Source: an uncultured bacterium (GTDB lineage Bacteria > Bacteroidota > Bacteroidia > Chitinophagales > Chitinophagaceae). Taken from it: DNA of 57,067 nt. A program made the position numbers and the translations under genes. Below are positions 9,152-17,887 of this stretch, piece by piece (position 1 is the first letter of the stretch; every line of letters begins with the position of its first letter). The stretch is from NCBI GenBank assembly GCA_903951405.1, contig CAJBBV010000173.1, positions 1 through 57,067 of the forward strand, given 5' to 3'. The notes beneath the pieces are model-generated. The model was given only the letters and a program-made list of their open reading frames with translations. It was not told the DNA's origin and did no database searches.

Positions 9152-10309
9152 ATGCCTAGGGTTGGTTTACTTAGCTGCTTTATCTTCGCGATTATGGAGA
9201 TGATCTTGTGGTTGCCTGTTTCGATTTTATTATGTACGGCAGGTATTCAGCTTTTTTATTATTTGAGGTATTTTATCTTATTAGCCCTTTTTAAGAAAAA
9301 GGAGCTAGAATTGAGCAGAGAAAACGCGGTTACTGTAATTGTTTGTGCACGTGATGAAGCAGATGAGATTGCCAAAAACTTACCAGGAATTCTTGTTCAA
9401 GAATATAAAAGCACTCATGAGGTTCTTGTGGTGAATGATAATTCAATGGATGATACCAAATACCTGCTTGATGGACTCTATAAGGATTTTAAGCAGCTTC
9501 ATATTGTTGAATTAAAGCAAGAGGCCATGCATATCCCAGGGAAAAAATTCCCGCTTTCTATGGGGATTAAATCTGCCAAGCATGAAGTGTTGCTCTTAAC
9601 TGACGCTGACTGCATTCCTGCTTCTGAGCATTGGTTAAGTCTTATGCAAGCTGCTTTTAAGCCAGGAATTGAAATAGTACTGGGTTATGGCGCCTACAAA
9701 AAAAGGAAGGGACTCTTAAATTGGCTAGTTAGGTTTGATACATTCCATACAGCACTGCAATATTTTTCGTTTACCATTGGCGGTATGCCATATATGGGAG
9801 TAGGCCGCAATTTAGCATATAAAAAAGAGCTTTTCTTTAGGCAAAAAGGCTTTGCTTCTCACCATCATCTCCCTGGTGGCGATGATGATCTATTCATCAA
9901 TGGATGCGCCACTAATCAAAATACAGCTGTTGTAATCGATAAGGATGCTTTTACCTATTCAACACCTCCTAGAAGTTGGACTGAATGGATTAATCAAAAA
10001 GAGCGACATAATGCAACGGGTAAGTATTATAAGAAAAAGCACAAGGTTGTTTTAGGAATCTATCTGGCCTCTCACTTCTTCTATTTTCCTGCTCTTATAG
10101 TTAGCCTTTTTACGTCTTATTGGCTTGTGGCACTTATAACGTTCGGTATACGATTTTTGGTACAAGCTTTTATATTTTTTAAATCCATGAAAAAACTTGG
10201 GGAAATGGATCTATTCCCATTTTTCTGGCTTTGGGATTTATGGATGTTTTTTTATTACATAATTTTTATGTCCTCAATATGGAAGAAGCCAAAGACCCAA
10301 TGGAATTAA
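9152..10309 (+). CDS. Membrane-bound family 2 glycosyltransferase
   Basis: 385 aa. An N-terminal hydrophobic segment is followed by a GT-A domain: VTVIVCARDEADEI, the DDNSMDD-type loop (VVNDNSMDD), DADC as the metal-binding DxD, the GGDDD acceptor motif and a degenerate QxxRW-type segment (NQKERHNATG). Three C-terminal transmembrane helices follow. This layout fits inverting glycosyltransferases that extend surface polysaccharides or glycolipids. ATG at 9194 (MEMILWLPVS) is an equally plausible start. The 3' end overlaps rsmG. Confidence 0.85.
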   Translation: MPRVGLLSCFIFAIMEMILWLPVSILLCTAGIQLFYYLRYFILLALFKKKELELSRENAVTVIVCARDEADEIAKNLPGILVQEYKSTHEVLVVNDNSMDDTKYLLDGLYKDFKQLHIVELKQEAMHIPGKKFPLSMGIKSAKHEVLLLTDADCIPASEHWLSLMQAAFKPGIEIVLGYGAYKKRKGLLNWLVRFDTFHTALQYFSFTIGGMPYMGVGRNLAYKKELFFRQKGFASHHHLPGGDDDLFINGCATNQNTAVVIDKDAFTYSTPPRSWTEWINQKERHNATGKYYKKKHKVVLGIYLASHFFYFPALIVSLFTSYWLVALITFGIRFLVQAFIFFKSMKKLGEMDLFPFFWLWDLWMFFYYIIFMSSIWKKPKTQWN

Positions 10310-10926
10310 TTCTTAGCTATTTTGATGACTTCACTGATCACCAAATAGCGCAGTATAGAATGCTTCAGTCATTATATACGGAGTGGAATGAAAAAATAAA
10401 TGTCATATCACGAAAGGATATCGATTTTTTATATGAGCGTCATGTATTGCATTCTCTTTCTATCGCGGCAAAATTCCCATTCAGTGAGGGGTTAGACATA
10501 CTTGATATTGGAACGGGTGGCGGTTTTCCTGGGATTCCGTTAGCTATTTTTTTTCCTGAAGTAAATTTTTATTTATCCGATTCAATAGCTAAAAAAATCA
10601 AAGTAGTTACTGAGGTTACAACTGCTTTAGGGTTAAAAAATCTAGAGGCTCATCACGGCCGAGCAGAGTCTATTGTCGGAAGAAAGTTCGACTTTGCTGT
10701 ATCAAGGGCAGTAGCTCCTTTGTCTGAATTGTGGAAGTGGGCAAAGCCATTGTTGCGAAATGAACGAAAGTTAGAAGATTTTAAAAATGGATTAATTTGT
10801 TTAAAAGGAGGTGACTTGACCGAGGAAATTGCGGTATCGGGACTGCGTCCACATGTAACTGAAATCCAGACATTATTTCCTGAGGAGTACTTTCATGAAA
10901 AGTTTGTTGTGTATGTTCCTATCTAA
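10300..10926 (+). CDS. rsmG: 16S rRNA (guanine-N7) methyltransferase
   Basis: 208 aa from the start chosen here (MELILSYFDDF); the ORF track's longer version begins inside the glycosyltransferase. RsmG modifies G527 of 16S rRNA near the decoding centre. NEKINVISRKD and DIGTGGGFPGIPLAI are family signatures, and VSRAVAPLSELWKW follows as expected. The start overlaps the preceding gene by 10 nt, consistent with translational coupling; Met at 10279 is an alternative. Confidence 0.92.
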   Translation: MELILSYFDDFTDHQIAQYRMLQSLYTEWNEKINVISRKDIDFLYERHVLHSLSIAAKFPFSEGLDILDIGTGGGFPGIPLAIFFPEVNFYLSDSIAKKIKVVTEVTTALGLKNLEAHHGRAESIVGRKFDFAVSRAVAPLSELWKWAKPLLRNERKLEDFKNGLICLKGGDLTEEIAVSGLRPHVTEIQTLFPEEYFHEKFVVYVPI

Positions 10927-11005
10927 ACATATATTAGGTGAAGTATAGTTATAATTCTCTCTAAATTATATATTTCCGAATCTCAATCTTAGTGTATACT
11001 TGCAT

Positions 11006-11665
11006 ATGCAGAAATATGGTCGCCATATTAGGGTTTGCGTAGTAGAGGATAATCATTTCTTACGTCATGCTTATGATCAGATGGTGAGTAATGGTGTTGG
11101 CTACGAGCTTGTTGGATCATGCGATTCAGGAGAAGCTGCAATTGAAACTGTTCCTACAATTTTACCCGATGTTGTATTGATGGATATTGATATGGGTGTA
11201 ATCTCTGGAATAGAAGCTGTTAGGGTTTTAAAGGAGAAATGCCCTCAAGTTCAATTCATCATGTGTACAGCCCATGATGAGGAAGAAAAAATATTTCAGG
11301 CTCTAAGCGCAGGTGCTAGTGGGTATCTTCTTAAGTCTACACCATCAGATGCTATTCTTCTCGCAATACAAGAATTGTTTAATGGGGGTGCTCCCATGAG
11401 TAGTCAAATTGCCAATAAGGTTGTTGCTAGTTTTAGAGTGAAGAGTCAAGTTAATAATGAAGCAATAGAAAAATTATCTGCAAGAGAGGCTGAGATATTG
11501 ACAGAATTAGTCAATGGATTATTATACAAAGAAATTGCTGTTAAGTTAGTTATCAGTCAAGAGACTGTTCGAAAACATGTTTATAATATTTACAAAAAGC
11601 TTCAAGTAAATAATAGAGTAGAAGCGTTTAATAAATATTACGGGAATGCTGGTAAAGGGATCTAG
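11006..11665 (+). CDS. LuxR/NarL-type response regulator
   Basis: 219 aa. The receiver domain (about 9-125) has the acidic pair VVEDN and phospho-acceptor Asp60 in LMDIDMG, with Thr (CTAHD) and Lys (YLLKS) in the usual switch positions. The C-terminal LuxR helix-turn-helix (about 152-210) contains LSAREAEIL and ISQETVRKHVYNIYKKL. It is a DNA-binding transcription factor. No histidine kinase is adjacent, but a convergent Hpt protein follows 4 nt away. The ORF track starts at a TTG (11000); the ATG at 11006 is preferred. Confidence 0.9.
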   Translation: MQKYGRHIRVCVVEDNHFLRHAYDQMVSNGVGYELVGSCDSGEAAIETVPTILPDVVLMDIDMGVISGIEAVRVLKEKCPQVQFIMCTAHDEEEKIFQALSAGASGYLLKSTPSDAILLAIQELFNGGAPMSSQIANKVVASFRVKSQVNNEAIEKLSAREAEILTELVNGLLYKEIAVKLVISQETVRKHVYNIYKKLQVNNRVEAFNKYYGNAGKGI

Positions 11666-11669
11666 TTTA

Positions 11670-12005
11670 TTATAGATTGGCTAAAAATTCCGCTACTTTT
11701 TCAATATTCTTTTTTGTTTCGTCTAAAGCGAGAAGGAGTTCTGAATCATCCTGAGAAATTTCTTCACCTTCCCTTTTTCGGGCGGAAAGCTTGTCGTATA
11801 GTTTTATCACGTTGTCTAATTCAAAAATCACTAAGCTTGGTCTGATTTTATGTAGACTAAATTGAAAAGCATCTCCATTTTCATGGCTTGGTAGCTCGGA
11901 TAGGGTTTTTCGAAAAGCCTCAAATTCATTCAAAAAAATGCTTGAAATCCTCCTGTTGAGTACAGGATCCATGCCAGTCATATTATTTAAACGTTTGTAG
12001 GTCAT
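11670..12005 (-). CDS. Hpt (histidine phosphotransfer) domain protein
   Basis: 111 aa single-domain helical protein. FQFSLHKIRPSLVIFELDNV matches the Hpt helix with the phospho-accepting His at residue 52. Such proteins relay phosphate between hybrid kinases and response regulators. It is encoded convergently next to a response regulator, so partnership is plausible but inferred. Many charged residues follow (KRKREGEE-like stretch), with no signal peptide. The assignment rests mainly on the HKIRPSL pattern. Confidence 0.65.
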   Translation of the reverse strand: MTYKRLNNMTGMDPVLNRRISSIFLNEFEAFRKTLSELPSHENGDAFQFSLHKIRPSLVIFELDNVIKLYDKLSARKREGEEISQDDSELLLALDETKKNIEKVAEFLANL

Positions 12006-12224
12006 TTTTTCAATCTAATTTATGCAATGGGGTAATAAAAAGTATACTTAGATGTAAATATTAAGATTTAATTTAATTAAATCAATTTTTATGTTGAGTT
12101 TTAAGAATTTGTTGACTTTTATGAATAATTCTTATTAATTATATTAAACACTACTGTTGGATGGAAAGGGGTTGCAAAATTATGATTATTTGATTCAATG
12201 CTGAATTAATGACATTAGTTTGGT

Positions 12225-12680
12225 TCATACTTTTTCAAACCTCCCTGTTTTTTCATTTATCCTGATTTTGAACATCACTGGTTTTATTCTATTGTCTTCT
12301 ATAATAGTGTTTTCTGTTGTTTGAGCATGACCATGTTTATGAACTGAAGCGCTTGTCATCAGTGGCATAACCCGAGAAAAAAGAATATCTCTTGCCGTTG
12401 ATACATCCTGGCCCAGTTGTTCTTCAAACTGACCATAAACTATCACACTCTGCCAGTTGTATATATCCAAAATGCTATCAACTTGAAAACAGATATTTGG
12501 ATTTTTTCGCATGATATCTAACTTTTTTCCTTCCAGGACTTGTCCGTATATAAAGTTTCCATCAAATGTATAGGTCAGAGGAATAATGTAGGGGTATTTC
12601 CCGTCAGAGCAGGCCAGTCTACCTATTACTTGGCTAGAGAGAATATTATTAATTTGAATTTCATTCAATTCGCCCATCAT
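12225..12680 (-). CDS. Pyridoxamine 5'-phosphate oxidase-related flavin-nucleotide-binding protein
   Basis: 151 aa, split beta-barrel FMN-binding family (PPOX_2/NimA-like). IGRLACSDGKYPYIIPLTYTFDG and CFQVDSI...NWQSVIVYGQFEE follow the family pattern. These proteins often reduce small molecules or act in redox stress; the substrate is unknown. An FNR/CRP-like palindrome lies 88 nt upstream of the start, and the same palindrome precedes the next minus-strand gene, suggesting shared redox or nutrient control. Confidence 0.82.
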   Translation of the reverse strand: MMGELNEIQINNILSSQVIGRLACSDGKYPYIIPLTYTFDGNFIYGQVLEGKKLDIMRKNPNICFQVDSILDIYNWQSVIVYGQFEEQLGQDVSTARDILFSRVMPLMTSASVHKHGHAQTTENTIIEDNRIKPVMFKIRINEKTGRFEKV

Positions 12681-12761
12681 ACAATAACAATTTGGTTAAT
12701 AGAATGGGATGAAGGTATTAGTATATAGTGACTTGTAATATGATGTTAATTATGAATAAAA

Positions 12762-12775
12762 ATGACAAAAATCAT
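12762..12775. promoter_or_regulatory. FNR/CRP-like binding site upstream of the PPOX gene
   Basis: ATGACAAAAATCAT fits the FNR/CRP-family dyad TGAY-N4-RTCA. It sits in the 137-nt gap before the flavin-binding gene. A nearly identical site is found at 14049-14062. Confidence 0.5.
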
Positions 12776-12817
12776 ATTCTATTTTTTTTATTTTAGGGAA
12801 ATAATATGTTTCGTTTC

Positions 12818-14008
12818 TTAATAGAGTTGTGATGCTCGTCTATTTTTTCTGAAGTAAAAAGTAAAAAGTGTAAATATCATTCGAAACAACTCATACGATA
12901 ACCAGTGTGTCACTTTTTCAAGAATGGAGAAGGATTTAATTGCTTTTAGCGGACTCACGCGTTCGCACTCATTTTCTATGATGTTTAGTAGAGTTTTACT
13001 GACGCCTGCTGCAAATTCTTTATTTTCAATATCCACGTTAAGCTCTATGGAGGCAAATGCACTAATATCATTTATGTTGTACGAGCCAACCGTAACAAAC
13101 CTATTGTCTGATACCGCAATTTTACCATGTAATATATTGCGTTTGTATTCGTAGATCTCTATTCCGTGTCGTATTGCCCAACGATAAAGGTATTTTTCTG
13201 CATACTTAGCAATTCCAACATCTGAAATACCTGCAAGGATTAGTTTTATGTTTATTCCACGGCTTAAAGCTTTAATAATATTGCGTTTGAAAAAAGCGCC
13301 GGGAATAAAATAACTCGACATGATTATTATTGAATGCTCTGCCTGTTTAAACATGTTCATGTAGCTAGCTGAGATTTCATTTTTATTCATAACCCAATCA
13401 TTTCTTCTTATTCGCACGGGGGTATTCTTTTTTAGGTCTGTAGCTCTCATGATGGACCCTTTATCTAGCGTTATTCTTTCTTCTTTATTTTTAGTGTAAA
13501 ATTGGTCACATATTTTATACAACTCAAATGCTGACTCACCCTCTATGTATATTGCCCAGTCTAACCAGGCTGATTGCCCTGGAGTATCATTATATCGATT
13601 GGATATGTTAATGCCCCCAACCAATGCTTGACGTCCATCCGCCACAACAATTTTATGATGAAGTCTCCTTCCAAAATAAAATTTCTTACTCTTTAGGATT
13701 GGTTCAAAAAAGCGCAATCGAATGCCTTGGCTTCTGAGGTTTTTTTTAAAATTTGTCGAGAGTTTTCTTGATGCATATCCATCAAGTAAAATTTGTACAA
13801 TTACTCCTCGCCCTACAGCTTGAATTAGGTGGTTTGCAATCTCTATCCCTGTGTCGTCTTCCTCATAAATGTAAAATTGCAGTTGGAGTGATGATCTTGC
13901 GTTATCGATTAGATCAATTAATTTAGAAAAGTAAGGTAATCCACCTTTTAGGAGTGTTACATTATTATGAAAGGTATAAGATGATTTTATTTGGCTATTA
14001 GAATGCAT
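12818..14008 (-). CDS. Phospholipase D family protein (cardiolipin synthase-like)
   Basis: 396 aa with two HKD catalytic motifs: HHKIVVADG at about residue 117 and HGKIAVSDN at about 295, each followed by the G-G/S-x-N element (GGINISNRY, GSYNIND). This is the arrangement of ClsB/ClsC-type cardiolipin synthases and related PLD-fold transferases. The long N-terminal membrane anchors of ClsA are missing, but a hydrophobic segment occurs near the C-terminus (LFTFYF). It likely acts on phosphatidylglycerol at the membrane. An FNR-like box lies 47 nt upstream of the start. Confidence 0.85.
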   Translation of the reverse strand: MHSNSQIKSSYTFHNNVTLLKGGLPYFSKLIDLIDNARSSLQLQFYIYEEDDTGIEIANHLIQAVGRGVIVQILLDGYASRKLSTNFKKNLRSQGIRLRFFEPILKSKKFYFGRRLHHKIVVADGRQALVGGINISNRYNDTPGQSAWLDWAIYIEGESAFELYKICDQFYTKNKEERITLDKGSIMRATDLKKNTPVRIRRNDWVMNKNEISASYMNMFKQAEHSIIIMSSYFIPGAFFKRNIIKALSRGINIKLILAGISDVGIAKYAEKYLYRWAIRHGIEIYEYKRNILHGKIAVSDNRFVTVGSYNINDISAFASIELNVDIENKEFAAGVSKTLLNIIENECERVSPLKAIKSFSILEKVTHWLSYELFRMIFTLFTFYFRKNRRASQLY

Positions 14009-14018
14009 ATGTAAGTTG

Positions 14019-14062
14019 GAAAGATAGGGGGTGTTTTAAGCTTGAAAAATGACCTAAATCAT
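14019..14062 (-). promoter_or_regulatory. Putative FNR/CRP-dependent promoter of the PLD/cls-like gene
   Basis: ATGACCTAAATCAT (14049-14062) is a TGAY-N4-RTCA dyad. Downstream on the minus strand, TATCTTTC (14019-14026) is one base off TAnnTTTG. A start site near 14013 would place the dyad centre at about -42, the classical class II activator position. Inference from spacing only. Confidence 0.5.
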
Positions 14063-14158
14063 AGGCCAGAGCAGCTAGATTAACTTAATACTGATTTTTG
14101 TCGTTTTTTCTCTAGTCTTAGCTGTATTTTAGTTCTTCTTCTGAATCATTTGCTTTCG

Positions 14159-14166
14159 TACTTTTG
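14159..14166 (+). promoter_or_regulatory. Putative -7 promoter element for mutS
   Basis: TACTTTTG matches TAnnTTTG 22 nt before the mutS ATG. No convincing -33 element was seen. Confidence 0.35.
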
Positions 14167-14188
14167 ATTTTCTTCAGATAGTAGCTAT

Positions 14189-16783
14189 ATGACAAAAAAT
14201 GTAAGTGAAACGCCTTTAATGCAACAGCATGGGGCGATTAAGCAAAAATATCCCGATGCCATTCTCTTATTTAGGGTTGGGGACTTTTATGAAACCTTTG
14301 GTGAAGATGCAGTTAAGGCTTCGTCTATATTGGGGATTACACTTACTAAGCGAAATAATGGCGCAGCCTCATCCCTTGAACTTGCTGGATTCCCGCATCA
14401 TTCATTGGATACATATTTACATAAATTGGTCAAAGCGGGATTTCGTGTAGCCATTTGCGATCAGCTAGAAGACCCGAAAACGGTCAAAGGTATTGTGAAG
14501 CGTGGGGTTACTGAGATGGTGACACCAGGATTAGCTACTAATGATAAATTGCTAGAGAATAAGAGCAATAATTTTTTGGCAGGCATTCATTTTGGTGAGG
14601 TATTACATGGCGTATCATTTCTGGATATTTCTACCGGGGAGTTTTTTGTTGCACAGGGAGACAGTGAATACATTGACAAGCTTCTGCAAACATTTCAACC
14701 GGCAGAAGTGATTTTTCAAAAAGGAAAACAAGATCTTTTTGCAGACTTGTACGGCAAGAAATTTTATACGTATTGTTTAGATCCCTGGGTGTTTGATAAC
14801 CGTTATGCAGAAGAAAGTTTATTGAAGCAGTTTGGTACTCATTCATTAAAGGGTTTTGGCATTGATGATTTTAATGATGGCGTTACGGCTGCGGGGGCCA
14901 TATTGCATTATTTAAAAGATACCGTGCATCCCAATGTGCATCATATTTCTGGCATCCATCGTATAAATAAAGATGAGTATTTGTGGATGGATCAATTTAC
15001 AATTCGAAATCTTGAACTTGTTCGATCTGCTGCTGAAGATGGTAAAACATTACTTCAAGCATTAGATAATACAGTGTCTCCAATGGGCGCACGATTATTA
15101 CGTCGTTGGATCCTTATGCCATTAGTAGATATTCAAAAAATCAATGAGCGACTTGATTTAGTGGATGATTTGATGAAGCATGAAGAGTGGGTGGATAAAG
15201 TTAGTCAATGCATAAAAGCATGTGGAGATATTGAACGGTTGGTTAGTAAGATTCCTTCAAAGAAAATAAGTCCGAGGGAGCTGCAACAATTATCTCGTGG
15301 TCTTCAAAAAATTCAAGTCATAAAAGCTTATGAAGGTGAATTTTCGAATGATTATTTATCTCGGTTGGCTGATAATTTGAATCCATGTGCATACATCCAA
15401 GAAAAAATAGCCCGTGAAATTGCAGATGACGCGCCTGCCCAAACCGTCAAAGGAGGATATATCTCCACAGGAATTGATGAGGACCTTGATCAGTATAGAG
15501 ACCTTGCTACTGGAGGGAAAAATGTATTGGTTCAAATTCAGCAGCGCGAGGCTTTGGCTACGGGCATTCATAATCTGAAGATTGGTTTCAATAATGTGTT
15601 TGGTTATTTTTTAGAAGTGAGTAATGGACAGAAAAATAAAGTGCCTATAGATTGGATACGAAAGCAAACCCTTACAAATGGCGAGCGCTTCATCACCGCA
15701 GAGTTAAAAGGATATGAAGAAAAGATTATGGGGGCGGAAGAAAAAATGCTTCAAATTGAGGCACGCATCTATGATAAATTATTGACTGAATTGCAGGATT
15801 ATATTTCTCAGATGCAGCTCAATGCAAATGTTCTTGCTATTATAGACTGCCTTTGTTGTTTTGCGCTTAACGCAAAGAATTATGTGTATTGTAAGCCAGC
15901 CTTGCATCAAGAGCAGTCTCTGTCAATTAAGAGTGGAAGGCATCCTGTTATTGAAAATATATTAGCATCTGGCGAAACGTATATTTCCAATGATATCAAC
16001 CTTGATCAAGATCATTGCCAGCTGATTATATTGACTGGTCCAAATATGAGTGGTAAAAGTGCCTTATTGAGGCAAACGGCTATCATCACGTTGATGGCTC
16101 ACATTGGTAGCTATGTTCCTGCCTCATCAGCATCAATTCCAATTACAGATAAAATTTTTACTCGAGTTGGGGCTTCGGATAACCTCAGTGGTGGAGAGTC
16201 AACGTTTATGGTAGAAATGAATGAGACAGCCAGTATTGTAAACAATATTTCTTCTAGAAGTCTTGTGTTGCTGGATGAGATTGGTAGAGGAACTTCTACC
16301 TATGATGGTATTTCAATCGCTTGTAGTATTGCTGAATTTTTGCATGATTCGACCTTACGGCCTAAAACACTCTTTGCTACACATTATCATGAGATGAATG
16401 ACCTGGAGGGTTATTTGCCACGCGTCAAGAATTTTCATATTACACATAAAGAGATCGAGAATAAGATTATTTTTCTTCGGAAATTAGCTCCTGGTGGTAG
16501 TACACATAGTTTTGGTATTCATGTTGCTCGTATGGCAGGGTTACCGTCTAATTTAATTCAACGTGCCTCCGCCATTTTATTGGAGCTTGAAAAAAAACAA
16601 GCAGGGTCTGCGTCTCATACACTCGACAGTTCAGATTTGCCCAAGTTTCAGCTCTCGATTTTTGATGCACATACTGAGGTATTTGACGAAATCAGGGATT
16701 TGATTACCAAAGTTGATATCAACATGCTAACTCCAATGGATGCATTGAATATTTTGAATGATATCAAGAAAAAAATAAACTAG
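14189..16783 (+). CDS. mutS: DNA mismatch repair protein MutS
   Basis: 864 aa, the usual MutS1 length. The mismatch-contact motif is FYETF (residues about 33-37, Phe and Glu of FxE present). The core ends in the ABC-type ATPase: Walker A GPNMSGKS (about 616), the STFMVEMNETA signature and Walker B LVLLDEIGRGTSTYDG (about 694), then FATHYHEM. It recognises mismatches and recruits MutL. The C-terminal tail is short, as in many Bacteroidota. It ends 6 nt before the convergent deacetylase gene. Confidence 0.97.
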   Translation: MTKNVSETPLMQQHGAIKQKYPDAILLFRVGDFYETFGEDAVKASSILGITLTKRNNGAASSLELAGFPHHSLDTYLHKLVKAGFRVAICDQLEDPKTVKGIVKRGVTEMVTPGLATNDKLLENKSNNFLAGIHFGEVLHGVSFLDISTGEFFVAQGDSEYIDKLLQTFQPAEVIFQKGKQDLFADLYGKKFYTYCLDPWVFDNRYAEESLLKQFGTHSLKGFGIDDFNDGVTAAGAILHYLKDTVHPNVHHISGIHRINKDEYLWMDQFTIRNLELVRSAAEDGKTLLQALDNTVSPMGARLLRRWILMPLVDIQKINERLDLVDDLMKHEEWVDKVSQCIKACGDIERLVSKIPSKKISPRELQQLSRGLQKIQVIKAYEGEFSNDYLSRLADNLNPCAYIQEKIAREIADDAPAQTVKGGYISTGIDEDLDQYRDLATGGKNVLVQIQQREALATGIHNLKIGFNNVFGYFLEVSNGQKNKVPIDWIRKQTLTNGERFITAELKGYEEKIMGAEEKMLQIEARIYDKLLTELQDYISQMQLNANVLAIIDCLCCFALNAKNYVYCKPALHQEQSLSIKSGRHPVIENILASGETYISNDINLDQDHCQLIILTGPNMSGKSALLRQTAIITLMAHIGSYVPASSASIPITDKIFTRVGASDNLSGGESTFMVEMNETASIVNNISSRSLVLLDEIGRGTSTYDGISIACSIAEFLHDSTLRPKTLFATHYHEMNDLEGYLPRVKNFHITHKEIENKIIFLRKLAPGGSTHSFGIHVARMAGLPSNLIQRASAILLELEKKQAGSASHTLDSSDLPKFQLSIFDAHTEVFDEIRDLITKVDINMLTPMDALNILNDIKKKIN

Positions 16784-16789
16784 CTCATT

Positions 16790-17830
16790 TTAGTTTTTGA
16801 TCTTTTTTCTTCTTTCCATCAGTTCTTTCATGGTTGTAAGTATGATGCCTTCGTCTGCAATGAATTTTCTAAGTTTAGGATCTGTCATAGCAAGGTAATC
16901 TCCGGTTCTAGTTTGGCCAGATCCTGAAATTTTTTCAAAATGTTCAGACGGCGTATTGCAATGCATGATCATGTAGGTGATACCCGGCTTAACCTCTTTG
17001 AGTGCATTGATATAAAATGCCGTCTTATTTTTTCTAATGTTATCAGTAGTAGGCTTTGCTCCGGTTGGTAATTTCAACGAATAGCTAGTGTTATGGAGGT
17101 CATCTATAACAGGAAGACCAGCATTCCAGAGGGCTATACCAACATCTTTTGCCATCTTCATGTCTGCTGCAGTTGATTTTAATTCTTCTGCTATGAGTGT
17201 GTTATGTCCTGCCGGAAACATAATGGGTATGCCGTATTCGATTCCTACTTTTACATAGCGTTGAATAAATAAAGGGGTAGCAAATAGTGTACCCATATGT
17301 GAATCTAAATGAGTTGGTGTAAAGCCCATAGTGAGGCATCGATCTATTTGAGCTTTTATCTCTTCTTCAACTTCATCAGCAGATGCATGCTCAACAACCT
17401 CTTCTACTGTGCCCCATAAGGCACCTTCTGAATCTACTAGGCCCGGAACATTTTTTTTACCACTTATTGGCCCCCAACGATAGTCGTTCCATTCAGATGT
17501 TAAGGTCAAATGAAGGCCTGCATCTGTTTCGGGATTGTCTTTTAAAAAGTGGAAGTAGCCGGATACCCAAGGACAAGGCATCATGATTGAGCATGAGGTC
17601 GCTACCCCATTGGTCATACTTTGTATTGTTCCATCATTTGATTCAACACTCATTCCTACATCATCAACGTGTAGGATTACAATCTTTTTTCCTGTTGGAA
17701 ATCCAAGTTTTTCAGCCCATGTATTGTCTTGTCCGCTTGTTTCATTAACCAAGACAAGGTTGATGAAAAGTAAAATACTCAAATACAGTAAAATACTATG
17801 TAGGGTTTTATAATTGACTAGGTATGTCAT
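16790..17830 (-). CDS. Secreted ChbG/YdjC-like carbohydrate deacetylase
   Basis: 346 aa. An N-terminal hydrophobic segment (about 11-32) acts as a signal peptide or anchor. The YdjC/ChbG core shows the metal-ligand pattern: HVDDVGMS, GLHLTLTSEW, THLDSHMG and a late MHCNTPSEH. ChbG-type enzymes deacetylate N-acetylated oligosaccharides; the bacterial secreted versions are of unknown substrate. Last gene of a probable glmM-iscS-deacetylase unit (57-nt gap), which would group it with amino-sugar metabolism. Confidence 0.82.
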   Translation of the reverse strand: MTYLVNYKTLHSILLYLSILLFINLVLVNETSGQDNTWAEKLGFPTGKKIVILHVDDVGMSVESNDGTIQSMTNGVATSCSIMMPCPWVSGYFHFLKDNPETDAGLHLTLTSEWNDYRWGPISGKKNVPGLVDSEGALWGTVEEVVEHASADEVEEEIKAQIDRCLTMGFTPTHLDSHMGTLFATPLFIQRYVKVGIEYGIPIMFPAGHNTLIAEELKSTAADMKMAKDVGIALWNAGLPVIDDLHNTSYSLKLPTGAKPTTDNIRKNKTAFYINALKEVKPGITYMIMHCNTPSEHFEKISGSGQTRTGDYLAMTDPKLRKFIADEGIILTTMKELMERRKKIKN

Positions 17831-17887
17831 GTTGCTAACTGTTTAAAATGAGTTTAAATGAATAGGAAAAAACAAATGAGCGGTTGG

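Noticed and set aside
10231-10299. Longer N-terminus of rsmG
   Set aside because: It lies within the glycosyltransferase gene and the RsmG family begins MELIL-like.
11000-11005. TTG start of the response regulator given by the ORF track
   Set aside because: An ATG two codons later gives a normal receiver-domain N-terminus.
12065-12083. AT-only palindrome GATTTAATT-T-AATTAAATC
   Set aside because: Such palindromes are expected by chance in an AT-rich gap; no context gives it a role.
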